A stretch of DNA of 64,000 nucleotides, taken from Echinostoma caproni. Its lineage: Eukaryota > Platyhelminthes > Trematoda > Plagiorchiida > Echinostomatidae. The position numbers were made by a program, and so were the translations under genes. Within the stretch, counting starts at the first letter, position 1. Every line of letters starts with the position of its first letter. The notes beneath the pieces were generated by a model. The model did no database searches. It saw nothing but the letters and a program-made list of their open reading frames with translations, and was not told where the DNA came from. Location: positions 199-64,198 of the forward strand of contig UZAN01040535.1 in NCBI GenBank assembly GCA_900618425.1, written 5' to 3'. Of this stretch, positions 13,324 through 25,252 are shown piece by piece.

Positions 13324-13712
13324 TTAACCAGATTTGAACAGAAGGAAAGCACGATCTTGCAGATAGAAATAGATGAAATTTCCCGTTTCATGGGTGACGT
13401 AACTGAAATGGAAAAGAATAATGGACAGTTGTTGAAACAGCGATACTTGATTGATCATAGTTAGCGGTATGTTGAACGAGAATTATGTAACGTAATGACA
13501 GTTACCATTGTTCAAGCTTACCTTCCAAAGTTCTTGCCAACCACGCAGTGCCACGTCGGGTTGTATTTACGGTCGAATTCCTTCTTTAAGTGTGCAGCAA
13601 TATCTTTCTCAACTTGATACTTGTCCAACGCATAGGCTGCAATGTGGACTGCTTCCTCTTGCACCTCATTGGCCATATCGGCATTCTTGATCACAGCTTT
13701 GCGTTCACCCAT
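13324..13712 (-). CDS. Dynein light chain, LC8 type (copy 2), two exons
   Basis: Exon 1 is 13712-13522 and exon 2 is 13402-13324 (minus strand). The 119-bp intron (13521-13403) starts GTAAGC and ends TTTCAG, the same length as in copy 1. The spliced product is 89 residues; the splice divides the Ser64 codon (AG|T). It begins [14 protein letters not shown] and keeps [20 protein letters not shown] with His55, KNFG and SYVTHET. Its 26 C-terminal residues from Ser64 are identical to those of copy 1 even though the DNA differs at many third positions, which indicates selection on the protein. Ser14 of canonical LC8 is Ala. A TATA box lies 72 bp upstream. Likely role: LC8 hub subunit for dynein and other complexes. 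An open frame on the opposite strand over exon 2 is an artefact. Confidence 0.95.
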
Positions 13713-13783
13713 GATGTACGGGAAAGGTGTGCAACAAAATCAACCAGATTTTCAACTTGAGCACAGAAAAACGGATGCAACGC

Positions 13784-13791
13784 TATTTATA
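13784..13791 (-). promoter_or_regulatory. TATA box of LC8 copy 2
   Basis: TATAAATA on the gene strand, about 72 bp before the ATG. The same spacing is seen for copies 3 and 4, which supports it as a core promoter element. Confidence 0.65.
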
Positions 13792-13950
13792 CCACCGTGT
13801 GATGAGTTTGTCAGTGTATTGCGTGCTAGTCTTCGTTATTAGAAGCTTGGCTTCACCCGAGCTGTAACGGGGTCGTGCACACCCGAAATGGTGCATGTCA
13901 GCTCTTCAGCACAGAAAAAAACACTGGCAACCTCTGCAACAAAACTCCCT

Positions 13951-13975
13951 CACGCACGCAAGCGCACACGCACGT
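13951..13975 (-). promoter_or_regulatory. AC/GT-rich upstream tract of LC8 copy 2
   Basis: CACGCACGCAAGCGCACACG on the plus strand (GT-rich on the gene strand), about 240 bp before the ATG. Comparable tracts sit 260 and 222 bp before copies 3 and 4. Possibly a shared promoter feature or a purine-pyrimidine alternating tract. Confidence 0.35.
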
Positions 13976-13979
13976 ATGA

Positions 13980-15350
13980 GACTCGAGAGCCGGCAAACAA
14001 AGCAGGAATGCGCGTAGTTGGGCTGGCTGTGTACTGTTTGTTCGCGTACCTAGGAGCGTCGTGTTTGTGCACGTGCCGGAGTAGTTGGCTTGAGTCAAAA
14101 TACATTAACATGTGTGTGTGTGAATTTGTTTTGAAAGATGAGTGGGTGGATGTTGTGTAACCAGAGACTGGAGAAAACTGTGACATGAAGTAAATGCACG
14201 CAGCGGACAGAAATCTGACTGAAGAGCATATAGTCAAAAGTTCCATGGAACCGATTGCACGATGACAGTATCAACGGTTTCAGAATTGTTACTCAATATG
14301 TGGAAATCATTCAAATACATAAAAGTGTATAGGTGGAACGTGAGTTCCCGGGAAATTTCAAACACCGTACGATAGGGAATACGTCCGTCTCGAAAGTTGG
14401 TTAGTGATTATAGAATTCAAAAATAGACATCTGATATCGACAAAAATACTAGATAAGCATCAATTTAGGAGTCCATATAAGGATGCATAAGAAGATTATG
14501 TCCCCTATCTTTCGAACGAGTAAATAATCCAGCTCAGCAAATTCCAGTAAAACCTCCAAGTATTGAAAACCATTTGTGCGTGTATTTTCTACCTAAATAT
14601 CCCTGGTCCACGACAGTAGAAAAAATGACAAAACAACTTGGAGAACTTATCGCAATCTACCACGTTTTTGCCAGTTGTTTTAATGCGTCATTGTATTCAA
14701 TGATCGAACATGAAGACAAATTTAAAGGCACAATTTATCCATTGGTCTACTTGTATCGCTTGATTGAATCGATTCGAATGAATATATTCTATCAGGTTTC
14801 AGATCTTGGCGGTTTTATTTTAATGAATCAAAAGTGAATCTATCACGCCAGAGCTTAAGAGAAGAGTCTGTAATTTCATGGCTTGCTATTTCCTTTGGAC
14901 TGAAATATCCTCTTGAAACGTAGAGAGGGATGATCGTGTCCATCAATTTGTAATTAAGATAATTAGGTACAGAAGAAATTTTAAAAATGTTAGGAAAGCG
15001 CTTCTAAATATAACCTACTTCTAAAAAACAGAACTTTAGCAAATATTTAGGCAATCAACAAATTCCCGTAAATGGGATTGACTCAAATTATATTGTTTCA
15101 TCATATCGCTTATGATCAACCAATAATTGTTGAAATCTGAAATTTATTGAACTCTACCGTTTTAAACTTCAACTTCTTATGGTTTCACTGAGGAAATGAG
15201 GTGAAGTTCATATTCAATATTCATTGTGAAATTTTAAATAACAATAAAAAGCTACATCTATTTGCTCGATGCTTCGTCAGTTCACGGGCTTCTTCATTTT
15301 TAGATATTCTGATGTCAATTTGAAATTTCTCAAAATTAATTTGGTATATT
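13980..15350. other. Intergenic, nothing recognised
   Basis: Begins with CpG-containing sequence upstream of copy 2, then becomes AT-rich. A frame at 14574-14837 (+) has no recognisable similarity. Confidence 0.4.
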
Positions 15351-15356
15351 GTTTAC

Positions 15357-15536
15357 TGCCCAGTCGATATGTTGCAGAGAACAATGGCGAGTCTCCAAAC
15401 AGTACAAAAAGGCTCTGAAATTCACGTTTATTCTGATCGCACTCTCTCCAGCAATGGAGGAGGGCTCGCTTGCATCCAAGGCGTCGCGCAAACCGATTCA
15501 CCGTGGGCATGAGTATTTCCGACACCACCTGGTGAT
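15357..15536 (-). CDS. Unrecognised candidate internal exon
   Basis: I do not recognise this protein. The minus strand is open across 180 nt and is less AT-rich than its surroundings. It sits between a possible acceptor (GGTTATAG) and a possible donor (GTAAAC). Both ends fall in the same codon phase, so the exon would be symmetric. The translation contains NRFARRLGCKRALLHCWREC and LFGDSPLFSATY, which reads like real protein, but the plus strand is also open here. It may equally be old repeat DNA. Confidence 0.2.
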
Positions 15537-15539
15537 CTA

Positions 15540-17740
15540 TAACCGTAATATCAGTTATAAAAGTTCCTTGTTTCAAAACCTTATTGCTTTTCTGCCCAAT
15601 GCTGCAATATATCTGGCAATACTACAAGCTTATCATTATTTGTGGAAAGATTGGAGCGGTCACCTTGATAGTGAAAACAGATTATGAGATAATCAAGGAA
15701 ACCATTACATATTTCCTTATGCTTTGAAGATCACTGAATTCGGTGTGTGTTTTAAAATCTTTTAATTCACCGTTCAATTGGCTGCTAGATTTCGAATGTT
15801 GTTGGCAATTATTAATTATGTACAAATATGTCTTCGTTTTAATGCCATGCAAAGTCATATTACAAGAGGTGTGTGCAAAGAGTTTGTTGCTGGTTTTACT
15901 CTGCCACTCCAACTCGGTACAAAAGCGGTAGAAGAAAATGCTGATGAGCCTCAACAGGTCAAAATCAAGTGTCAAATGCACTTTGCAAGGCCTCCTTTCG
16001 CAATCTCGTATTCAGAATAACTGCTTATACTCTCAATACTAATCTAATCTGTTATTAGAAAACTCGATCAAGGCAATCTTCATAAGATACAGAATTCCCG
16101 AACTATATCATTGTGAACTCATTGGTTGTGTAAACTCTCGAAATGTTGCATGCACATTCAAAATCAACATTTAAATATTTGTTCATGCTTAATCTTAAAT
16201 TATTCATTCAACGGTGTATATGGTGACTTTTAGTTATGAAGGACAATCTTTGTTACGTAATGATTTTAGCAAAGTTCTATGCTAATCCCGTGCACAAATT
16301 GTTCCAGTCGCTCTGTTACATCACTTCGCTGCTCAAATTGAAGAAATCAGGCTTGTAAAAGTAACCTGATTTGTTGGTCGCGTGCTTCTATTTTTTTCTC
16401 GTATCATGAACTTATCAAACGCACTGCAATTGCAGTCCTGAGTTTCAGTTTCTAATCAGTCACGGCTTACAATGCTCCATATTTTTACCTGTGGTTTCAT
16501 CAGAAATACATGAATTCACCAAAGACGTAAAAAGTATGCGATACTACCACGAACCACGTGTATTTAAATTCCTCTATTTTGCAGACCAATGGTGCAGGGA
16601 GATTTTTTAAATGAAGTTTCTTGAATCAGACTGTGTGACGATCGTGCTGAAACGGAAAAATAATGTTTGATTGCAGGGAGTAAAACTTGCCACTGGAAGT
16701 GAGTGTAGTGTATACATTAGATACATTTAGATCAATAACCATTTCTCGACCCTCTCTCATTGGAGGCACATTTGGTACCCTGGGAAAATGAAATTTACAT
16801 GTGAAGTTGCCACGCTACCTTCCGCCCTTTTTATAACTGAACATGACTCCTTGATTAAGTGCCCGCTTCAAAAAATAATCCAAATGATAATCTTATGTAA
16901 GTTAACCTTTTGCAAAATGTCATTCATGAGCAGAAGCGAATCTGTTTAAGACATGAAAACAAAATGCTCTAGATCATGACTTATTTTCTTTGTTTCTCAT
17001 CATGCATGATATTTAATGCTAATCATGAAAACACCATATGTTATATGGCGTCGTGAATGTGACTTCAGCATAGTGGGAAGACTAATTACCGGTTATATTT
17101 TAAAAAATACATTTATAAATTTATAGTTTATTTACTTGAAGGAACTATAAGTGTTGTGTAATCTCCCCTCATGGGTCTATTTAGCGTCCATGGATAAATT
17201 TTTCCTGCTGACTGAGCATGTTCCCCGACCAGAACCGTAAAGATGGTGAATTTATCACGCCGCATGTGTACAATGGTTCACTTCTGCCTGCCACATATTG
17301 TCCAACTGTGCTCCAAAGGTGTACTCAATTTCGCGACTCCACATACAATCTACGCATTTCTGGGTAAAGGCTGACAAATATTTTTGTATTATCAGAGTTA
17401 AGCTCAAAGACGGGAACGAAATGAGATTAATAAAGGTAAACAAATTGCTTGATGTTGAAATTATCCGAAGAACATCACCCAGCCGCAATAACATAAAAAT
17501 AAGTGACCAGTGCATGATTCGGGGACAGAATTTCGTTACTGAATCAATAGACTAAAACATTTTGGATTTCACGGATAAATGAACATGTTTGTTTGAGGGA
17601 CACGGATTGGAATACGACAAAAATGGAAAAAAAACAGAAATCAAGAAATCTTATTTGTTCATGCCGCTTCACCAAAACGCGATTTTGTAAACATTTATAG
17701 ATGGTTACATGGAGGATGAGTCTGCCTGTGTTACGGTCAA
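15540..17740. other. Intergenic, weak candidate exon only
   Basis: AT-rich. On the minus strand near 17281-17353 a stretch reading KCVDCMWSREIEYTFGAQL follows a possible acceptor (TTTACCCAG). The opposite strand is open too, so it is not called as a gene. Confidence 0.35.
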
Positions 17741-17741
17741 T

Positions 17742-17773
<32 letters not shown>
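17741..17773. repeat. Trinucleotide microsatellite (TAC)n
   Basis: About eleven uninterrupted copies of TAC/ACT ending at CTAGTACGAG. Confidence 0.95.
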
Positions 17774-17779
17774 GTACGA

Positions 17780-20700
17780 GATGGTGTATTAAACATTCGA
17801 TTGGGAAGTTTTATTTTATTCCGGATGGCTTAATTCGATTGGTACAAACGGTTTTCAGCACAAATTATGTCTAAACAATTTAAAAAGCCTTCTGGTGTTC
17901 ATAATGGAAGTTCTGTTTTTTAAACAGAACTTAAGCGCATTGTAAGACAAAACTACAAAATGAATTCAGATTCTCACTGTTCCGACATCTGACCATTTAC
18001 CGGATTCGTGGATAGAACTGAAAACGCCATTGTGGGAATGAACTCGCGTTGTTAACAAACTCAAAATGTTCAGCTTTGTTCAAATGAGAGCTATGAGTCG
18101 ATCGATCGACGAATTCGAAGTCTTGATAATAAAATTTTTATTAACCAATTGGTATTGTTAGAACATGATGGAAGTTTGAATGTGCAAACCAGGCATTCAC
18201 TCCAGAATTCATAAAGAGTCTATGTCCGCTTTTGGTGTCCTCCGCCTGTTTATGTTCCGTGGCTACGAACTCTGGCAATACTATCCCACTTCCTCATTAC
18301 TCGCTTGACTACCTTCAATAAATAGTGATCTTTGCGTGGAATGTTGCTTCTATATTGGAATTTAAAATGAAGGTGAAGTCTATGTATTATTACAACCATC
18401 TGAAGATCAATATAATTCCGAATGAGAACAGGATAATGACTTGAAAGTGCGGTTGGGTACACACGTCCACTTCAGTTGCACATTAGATTACATGATCATC
18501 TTAGTGCTTATGTTTTCTGAGGTACGTGCTTCTGTAGATATCACTGTATTTATCGGGCAATTATGGAACTTGATGGAAAGACTTTCTTTCAAAACGGGAA
18601 AAATTTCGTCCCAGGGTTTTTCTGTAATTTTTGNNNNNNNNAATCCACTTTTTTGTGCTCGGGCAAGTACTAAGTGGTCAGACTCTATATTTCTGAACAA
18701 AAACAGATATATCATGGTTCTGATTATAAAAGCTGTGCTGAAGTTAATTGATTTACGTTATATCTATAGCCTTCATTGAGGATAATGAGTACACCAAACT
18801 CAAATATTCACTTGTTTACCTGGCATATACACGATACAATTCATTGCATTGATGTCACCANTTGGCACAAATACTGAATCTATTAAGGACCTTACTCTAT
18901 TCATCACACCACTATTTATCATTCGGTACTACACGCCCTGAAATGCAGCTGCTGTCAACATTATCATACAGCACTCCTTAACTGGCTATTCCGCAAACAT
19001 GCTTTGTGGAGCAAGTTGACCTTTCATATGGATATAAGCTTGCTAATATTGTATTCGATGCATAGCGAAAATCACTGGTAGGATAGTCTTAAAATGAATT
19101 GAAGAATGTCACCGAGCTTACTTTGCACACAATAACGTGAGCAATGCAGTCCAATGAAATAATTGTGTGTATATGGATGACCGTCTGTATGAAAAAGTTC
19201 TCGTTATCATTTCACATCTGAATTGCTTTTAGAAGGGACAAATGGGGAACCAATAGTTTTGGGTGGTCAGTCTGAATACAGATCCTAATGACTTGAGCTT
19301 GCACTTTATGAGTTTGTTTCAGACATTCATCTAGCCGCAAAGCAACTCACATGATAGCGATAGAACAGAATTAGCCGACAATTCCAGTTTAGTTGATGTG
19401 GTCCTTAAAATCGATAAGTGATAGAATGATTTGCAAATCAGATGAAAGCTACTGACGTTAGGTTAACCAAGCACGTTGGCCATCCAGTTTTACATTCTAC
19501 TTCTAGGCCAAAACTCCACAACTGAAAGGTGCTTATGTTGAGTTACTTGGTTTATCCGAACGGATCACTGGAGAAGGATGCTTCCGAAGGAAGTTGTGTT
19601 GTAAAAAATTTAAATGGAATGGGGTATATGTTTCTTTTCAAATATAATCATATGGCTAGATTGCAGATTTAAACATAAAACGATAACCTTGCATAGTGCT
19701 TCTAGAGCTTCGTTGTATGCTTTGTTGGTAATAGCAATTAGAATATTCTGCATAACGCCTGGGAGATTAGTGATGCCAAAGTGCTGGAAGGGCGACGTTT
19801 TTAATGAAAATTAAACAGCCTTACTGAGAACGCAACGGTTTGGTTCACTCTCTAGGTTCGTGCGAAACTTGATGCAGTCAGCCAAAAGCTAAACATAGTT
19901 GAATCACTTTGTGCTTTTGTGGGTACCATTCGAATGATGATCGTGTCAACTTTTCATAAGTGATTCAACCACAAAGGCATACCGCAGTGTGCTTCTAGTC
20001 AGGGTTTATAGATTCTTTTGAAGCGTCTGTCTGCAAGGTGGTACCACCAAGCGACAATTATTACAGAATAATACTCTAATCAGTAAAAACTAAACAACTT
20101 CCAGTGCATATTACGGTTTGTGAGAACGTAATATCGGCAGAAAGAGCATCTACTCACAGCTGCACACCGCGCTACTGAGAAATGATGCAATCCGAAGTCT
20201 GCTATTAAATACACCCTAAATAAAGCGAACGTGTTGATCAATTATGTAATCCTTCACGCAACCTAATCGTCTCGTTTCTTAGAAAACCATGCTATGAGCT
20301 AGTCCAAAAAGACTCCGCCTACATATTGACACCAGCAGTTACACAGTACAGGAAAAGTAATTTGGCAACACGTTCCGATTTCAGTTACAAGCTCAGCGAG
20401 GCTCATTTAGGTATGAATCAACTGTTACAGTTAAAACGTTTGAAAATTCACACAACATTAAGAAAATGAGTCAATGAGTTAAAAACTGTTTTTGGGTATT
20501 TCTAGTGTGTTTATACTTGATATTTCACTGCTAAAACTGAGGAAGTGTAAAAAATCAACCAAAGAGTCGAAAACCTAACTGAATAGCTAGAAAAATTTGG
20601 AAGTTGAGTTTTGGACGTGCAATATTCGAGTCTACCTGATGACAATAGAAATACTAGCGGAATACTACCCGCAATGCCTAGTGGGAAAAAAGCCATTTCC

Positions 20701-21237
20701 AAATGTTTGGCAAATGCCTGAAATGTTTAGGAAATAACTGGATAACAATAGATAATCCAAAAAACAAAGGATAACACGGATATGCCAGTCGATAGCGTTT
20801 TCCAGACTTTTAGGGCAAAATACTTCTGTGTGTATTGTGCTTTGAATTTGAATGTATGTAATTTATAAGCAGAATAAATAAGCAAAATATGGAACTTTCA
20901 TTACATGAGATCATACTCTTTGATTTCCTGATTTCGGCATAAAAACCTTTAAAGTATGATATGATGATTGCGTTGCTTGAATGAGCTGGATCTCGCTGCA
21001 GTCGATTCCGAACATTTGAATTCCATGAAGAAAAGCTGAACACGTCGCAGAGTCTGCCGCCTCACACGATTAAGATCTCTTTTTTTCATTATATGGTCTG
21101 TGAACAAAGAGGTTATGCCCGCAAATACCCTCATCCCACGCTATTCATTTGAAATGCACTGAGCAAATTCTGAACATATCTTGTGTGTTTTTTCACTGTT
21201 CAACTTCTTATTATTTGTAAGTCGACTGCGAAAAGGT
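17780..21237. other. Intergenic, nothing firmly recognised
   Basis: AT-rich. It contains an 8-base N run (18634-18641) and a single N (18861). A minus-strand frame at 18250-18462 (containing FKFQYRSNIPRKDHYLLK) has exon-like borders but no recognisable family. Confidence 0.4.
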
Positions 21238-21345
21238 CATTAGCTTCGGTGGGATTCGAATCCACGCAGGAACGTCGCCTACGTTTTGTATGCGCACGCT
21301 CTACCAGCTGAGTTTCGAGGCCGCCCCGACGGCCTTGATCTTTTC
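21238..21345 (-). mobile_element. tRNA-like SINE (family 2)
   Basis: The minus strand starts GGCCTCGAAACTCAGCTGGT with a good A-box and carries a perfect B-box GGATTCGAATCC. It ends CCCACCGAAGC. The anticodon arm does not fold as a tRNA, so this is a derived element. The plus-strand flank GATCTTTTCACATTAGAATT matches the flank of the 3.5-kb copy. Confidence 0.7.
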
Positions 21346-21372
21346 ACATTAGAATTTACCCATCCCAAGCGC

Positions 21373-21414
21373 ATGCGGCGTCCATGGGTGGGTTCGAATC
21401 CCACCGAGGCCACT
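21373..21414 (+). mobile_element. Inverted 3' half of the tRNA-like element
   Basis: GGTGGGTTCGAATCCCACCG AGGCCACT on the plus strand is the B-box and acceptor end of the same family in opposite orientation to the copy just upstream. The two make a palindrome-like pair separated by about 110 bp. Confidence 0.6.
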
Positions 21415-22310
21415 AAACTTTTCACAATCGACATACAAACTTCAAATCTGCCAAAGAACAATTATTAATATTTGTTTACAAATAACGTGCGCCTTATTAT
21501 TAGAAGATGAAATAAGCCAAAACGTGTCTTAACACATTGATCACAAGCTGTTGAGGACTGACTGATTAGACTAGCGCGATCATTTATAGGGTCACTATTC
21601 ACTGTACCCTTAGCATCCGCAAAAGTGAACGTCACTCCTTTTTTGAATTTCATTAAACACTCTATGAGCGCTTGGACTCAAGTTCGACAAACCTGAAACC
21701 AGAACATGGAGCAGTGTCTAGTATATCGAACTCTGAGACTGATTGTTGTTCGGTTGAACTATATAACAACGTTGTGCGGGCATGAAGAAAAACGTATGTT
21801 TTCTAAGGTCCTCATTGGGTAATAAATACTAGGATTTCTATCCTCTTTGTTTCGAAGTAACTTTGATCACACTCTCGCGAATGCCATAAATGGCCGCCAA
21901 TCCTCTCTCACTTTTTCCTTTGATTCTTCATTGCACTAATCATATGTAAGACAAACAAAACGTCAAACATAAATGACTTCAACCGGTTAGCGGTTTTTGT
22001 TAATTATTAATGGTTACGTCATCACAAACTGCACTTCCTCAAGTTTGTAAGAATATGAAAAATGTATGTTCTATCTATTTTAATGTCATACGCTATCCCA
22101 TTGAATTGGGTCAGGAGATTGGTTAGTTTTGAGCAAGACACAACTTGTTGATGCATGTTTTATCTCTCACCCAAGTGAAGTTGTGATGATCCTCCACGAA
22201 ACGTGGCAAATAACTGTTGGCTCACAAAAGCACGAATCCCCTTCCAAACTAATCTGGTCGATTTTACCGTAAGCAACATGAATTTTCAGCGATTTCTTAC
22301 AACACCGCAT
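21415..22310. other. Intergenic upstream of LC8 copy 3
   Basis: AT-rich; no gene or repeat recognised. Confidence 0.5.
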
Positions 22311-22336
22311 GCACACGCACGCGTAAGCACACGCAC
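22311..22336 (+). promoter_or_regulatory. AC-rich upstream tract of LC8 copy 3
   Basis: GCACACGCACGCGTAAGCAC followed by ACGCAC, about 260 bp before the ATG. It resembles the tracts upstream of copies 2 and 4, but here the AC-rich strand is the gene strand. Confidence 0.35.
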
Positions 22337-22522
22337 ATATCCGAACTACAATTACATCATCTACTAAATCTTATGACAGAAAACATTAAAAACTCTTAGA
22401 CAAAAGTGGCACCAATAAAATTGGGAGCGTATTTTCACGTTTTTTCCTTCAAAACTTGAGGCGTGCATGAAGCCGGTCTGAAGCCATGCACCTAAAAGAC
22501 ATATTTCTGAAAAACGCGGTCG

Positions 22523-22528
22523 TATAAA
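22523..22528 (+). promoter_or_regulatory. TATA box of LC8 copy 3
   Basis: TATAAA 68 bp before the ATG, matching the spacing in copies 2 and 4. Confidence 0.65.
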
Positions 22529-22595
22529 TGCTATTTGCGATCCAGTCACACACGATCATATCAGATACAGGCACTGCACAAAATTTCTGACGAAA

Positions 22596-23014
22596 ATGAG
22601 CGAACGTCGAGCTGTGATCAAAAATGCGGACATGTCAAACGAGATGCAAGAGGTAGCCGTGCACACAGCTGCAAGTGCTATGGACAAATATCAAGTGGAA
22701 AAAGATATCGCTGCCTATATAAAAAAGGAATTTGATCAAAAATACAATCCGACCTGGCACTGTGTGGTGGGAAAAAGTTTCGGAAGGTAAATTATGAACA
22801 AAATTCCGAGTAACGTGCGTGGTATAGACATTTATCTATGGCAATAATGTATTATTTCCATGTATGTATTATGATTTTTACAATTGGATTTAGCTTTTGA
22901 TATATTAATTTTTGTTCTTCTATTTTCAACTACAGCTACGTTACCCACGAAACTCAAAATTTCATCTACTTTTATTTACAAGATTATGCGTTTTTACTGT
23001 TCAAATCTGGTTGA
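22596..23014 (+). CDS. Dynein light chain, LC8 type (copy 3), two exons
   Basis: Exons are 22596-22786 and 22936-23014. The 149-bp intron begins GTAAAT and ends CTACAG, and it splits the Ser64 codon as in the other copies. The product has 89 residues, starting [14 protein letters not shown]. It is the most divergent of the four: V20 replaces the usual Asp or Glu, [10 protein letters not shown] replaces HLKKEFD, residue 61 is Ser (GKSF rather than GKNF or GRNF), and Tyr81 replaces the Arg of the other copies. YIKKEF is in fact the canonical LC8 form. His55, SYVTHET and the LLFKSG end with Ser88 are intact, so the fold and dimer are expected to be normal. Asn61 lies next to the ligand groove, so partner choice might differ (inference). 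Confidence 0.95.
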
Positions 23015-24446
23015 GAGACCTTTCCAAAGAAATGCATTTAGTTTAATATACTTCTTTGTTCTCCTTTTCGTCAACTTTACAGTCAAGCGTGGTAGGTTGC
23101 GCAACTCGCTGCTACGAGCTTTAGTCACCCCCAATGTGAAAAGGATGATTTAGCTCAACACTCCGCATGCGCTTTATGTTTTGCTTTCCATCCTCAAGGG
23201 AAAATAACCTTTATTCAGTTATCCCTGCGATGTTTCAAGCAAAAATGGTGGCTTCTGTCGAAAACAGTTGGAACCATTTAGTTTTACCGAAATGGCGAAT
23301 GTCGATGATTTAGTCGAACTGAATTAGATTCCATCGCTACATCCAGTGTCGCTGAGTTATTTGGCCGAACACTTAATACGTAAATATTATTGATGGGTGA
23401 TTATGAGCATACCGTCGTGTAAAGTTTAGAGCCACAGAATCCATCAGGACTGATGCTTTTCTAAAGTATCGTGAATGAATACAAAGTAAAGATAATGTAG
23501 AAACGACTTTCAAAATTCTTTTAAGCATTACAGCATCGCATTAACCGATTTCTCAGGAAAATGATTCGAAAGAAGATGTGTTGGAGAAATGATTTATAAA
23601 TGATCGTATATATTGTGCTTTTAGCTTCGTTGAAAACTTATAAAAAATAAAGGAAGAAAAGAAAGCGTGTGTACTTGAGGTTTACCTTTCACCGTTCCAA
23701 TAGTGCAAGCGCTAGTCGGAACCAATTGGTTGCATAGGAAGGGAATCTTATGAATTCAACTTCGCTGAACGCCCGTCGATACATTGAAAACTAAATTTTC
23801 TATCGGCACCATCGCTATCGATTAAAAAACCCACACTGACGGAATTTCGTGTAACCTGTTGCAAAACCCATCACAGCCACCAATTCGTACTACACGACAG
23901 GAGTTTGATTCCAGGGCACACAATCCGAGTTTCTCATGCTAGTAACGTGGTGACAAAATGTCACAAAAACGACCATGTTTGAAGTGTTGAACCAACTCAT
24001 AGATGAAAGCCCTCATGAATATTCTCAACGAACAGGTGGGAGACGCTCCGGGCAGAAGGTTCGCCATAAACGGGGCTTTCCAAGCAACTTCCAAAACAGG
24101 GCAAATACAAAAAACGTGAGCTAAAACGTTCAGTGAGACATGTACACAAATGACACTCAATCCCAAATGGTGGTGATGTGCACAACGTTTCTGGCGTTTC
24201 ATTTCGGTCTAGTTGGAATTGAACCCATTGAGCTGTTCAGGACTCAGGATCTCAGGATCTCAAGACCTCTCCCCCATGCAAGAATACGTTTCACAATTAA
24301 TGACTGATACCGATCTTCATAAAACACATCGTTTTTTTCTAAAGATAACATAAATTAAAATGTTATTCACGGCAGAGAATGGTGGGCAATAGATCGATTC
24401 ATGTCGAAGTAACAGTATTTCTTACTCAACCGATGGAGATCAATTG
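23015..24446. other. Intergenic, nothing firmly recognised
   Basis: Possible 3'-UTR of copy 3 at first; AATAAA occurs only at 23646-23651. A minus-strand region at 23939-24202 is open in two frames and less AT-rich, but resembles no family I know. A short duplicated GGATCTCA lies near 24248-24263. Confidence 0.4.
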
Positions 24447-24616
24447 GGTGGTGGTGGCCCGGTTGCAACGTCACCAAATTATCACCCGGGGATGTGTTCA
24501 AACCGCACCACCACCTCACTTACTCCATTAGGTGTTGAATGGTAGCCCTTTGATTGGGCGCTTCCCCCTCCCCGAAAATTGTATCTTTATATATTCAATA
24601 AAACGAAGTAAAATGA
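24447..24616 (+). mobile_element. tRNA-headed SINE, family 1, copy b
   Basis: The head GTGGTGGCCCGGTTGCAACG TCACC and the B-box-like ATGTGTTCAAACC lead to body TTTGATTGGGCGCTTCCCCC. It ends ATTCAATAAAACGAAGTAAA. Well preserved. Confidence 0.75.
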
Positions 24617-24874
24617 AAGGTAAAAGAAAAGGATTTTCGTTGGGTTCGTCCATTTTCGTCTAAACGTCATGCCGTCAATGGGTTAGTGTATAAGGTTTCA
24701 GGGATAGAAAAGGTCAGCCCCTACTCCACTGCGGTCTTCACTGTAACTCAATAACTCATTCTAAAAGTACTTTAAATTGTTTGTGGACAAAATAGTTCCC
24801 TCCGGCAGGACGGCCTCATGATAGACCCCGTTTGTCAGGTAATGTGTAAATTGGAAGCATAGTTTCCCCGTAAC

Positions 24875-24977
24875 GAATTTGAATAAGGAAGCCAAATCAC
24901 CATATATTAATGATCACACTGACCGCAGCATGCACGTGTACAGATGCAGCGAAATGATCCAGGATACACTGTGCGAA
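24875..24977. repeat. Dispersed repeat, inverted partner of the copy near 53.9 kb
   Basis: A 53-bp core (24925-24977, containing CACGTGTACAGATGCAGCGA) matches the reverse complement of 53886-53938 at 48 of 53 positions. It is preceded by GAATTTGAATAAGGAAGCC, also found beside the other copy but in the same orientation there. Confidence 0.75.
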
Positions 24978-25008
24978 GCTAATGTATGAATGCCGAAGTA
25001 GCAATTAC

Positions 25009-25144
25009 CTGGTGAAGGCAACAGCAGCAAGCGGTAGATTAATTCAAAGAAACTTTCTTCTTCACCAGATTTTGAAAAGGCATCTGCTGGTAGTTTGATT
25101 GACCATGCATCAAACTTTATCTTCACATGATCCCAAGTTCATCC
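25009..25144 (-). CDS. Unrecognised candidate exon
   Basis: I do not recognise the family. The minus strand is open and reads WDHVKIKFDAWSIKLPADAF, then KSGEEESFFELIYRLLLLP, up to a good donor CCAG|GTAATT. The acceptor is unclear. Its acidic then hydrophobic character looks coding, but evidence is only compositional. Confidence 0.18.
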
Positions 25145-25177
25145 ATTCAAATTTACATATAAGAGGCACTATACCCG

Positions 25178-25252
25178 AGTTCTGTACTTGATTAGGCTCA
25201 TCAGTTGTGCATATACATCGGTAAGTACAGCGAGAGGCTAAAGTCTGGATTA
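25178..25252 (-). ncRNA. Degenerate hammerhead-like sequence
   Basis: On the minus strand, GATGTATATGCACAACTGATGAG precedes CCTAATCAAG and AGAACT in the layout of a hammerhead core. CTGATGAG is intact (25197-25204). Stem II and the GAAA element are damaged (AGAAC). It aligns loosely with the intact candidate at 9.7 kb and would be inactive. Confidence 0.3.

Noticed and set aside
13156..13464. Plus-strand frame of about 100 codons
   Set aside because: It is the antisense shadow of LC8 copy 2 exon 2 and its intron.
15941..15966. Hammerhead-like CTGATGAG with a 4-bp stem
   Set aside because: GAAA is replaced by CAAA, and no cleavage triplet or stem I is placed correctly.
21279..21461. Protein frame containing SVGFEPTHG
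   Set aside because: It is a chance translation of the tRNA-like B-box region, a frequent false protein in repeat-rich genomes.
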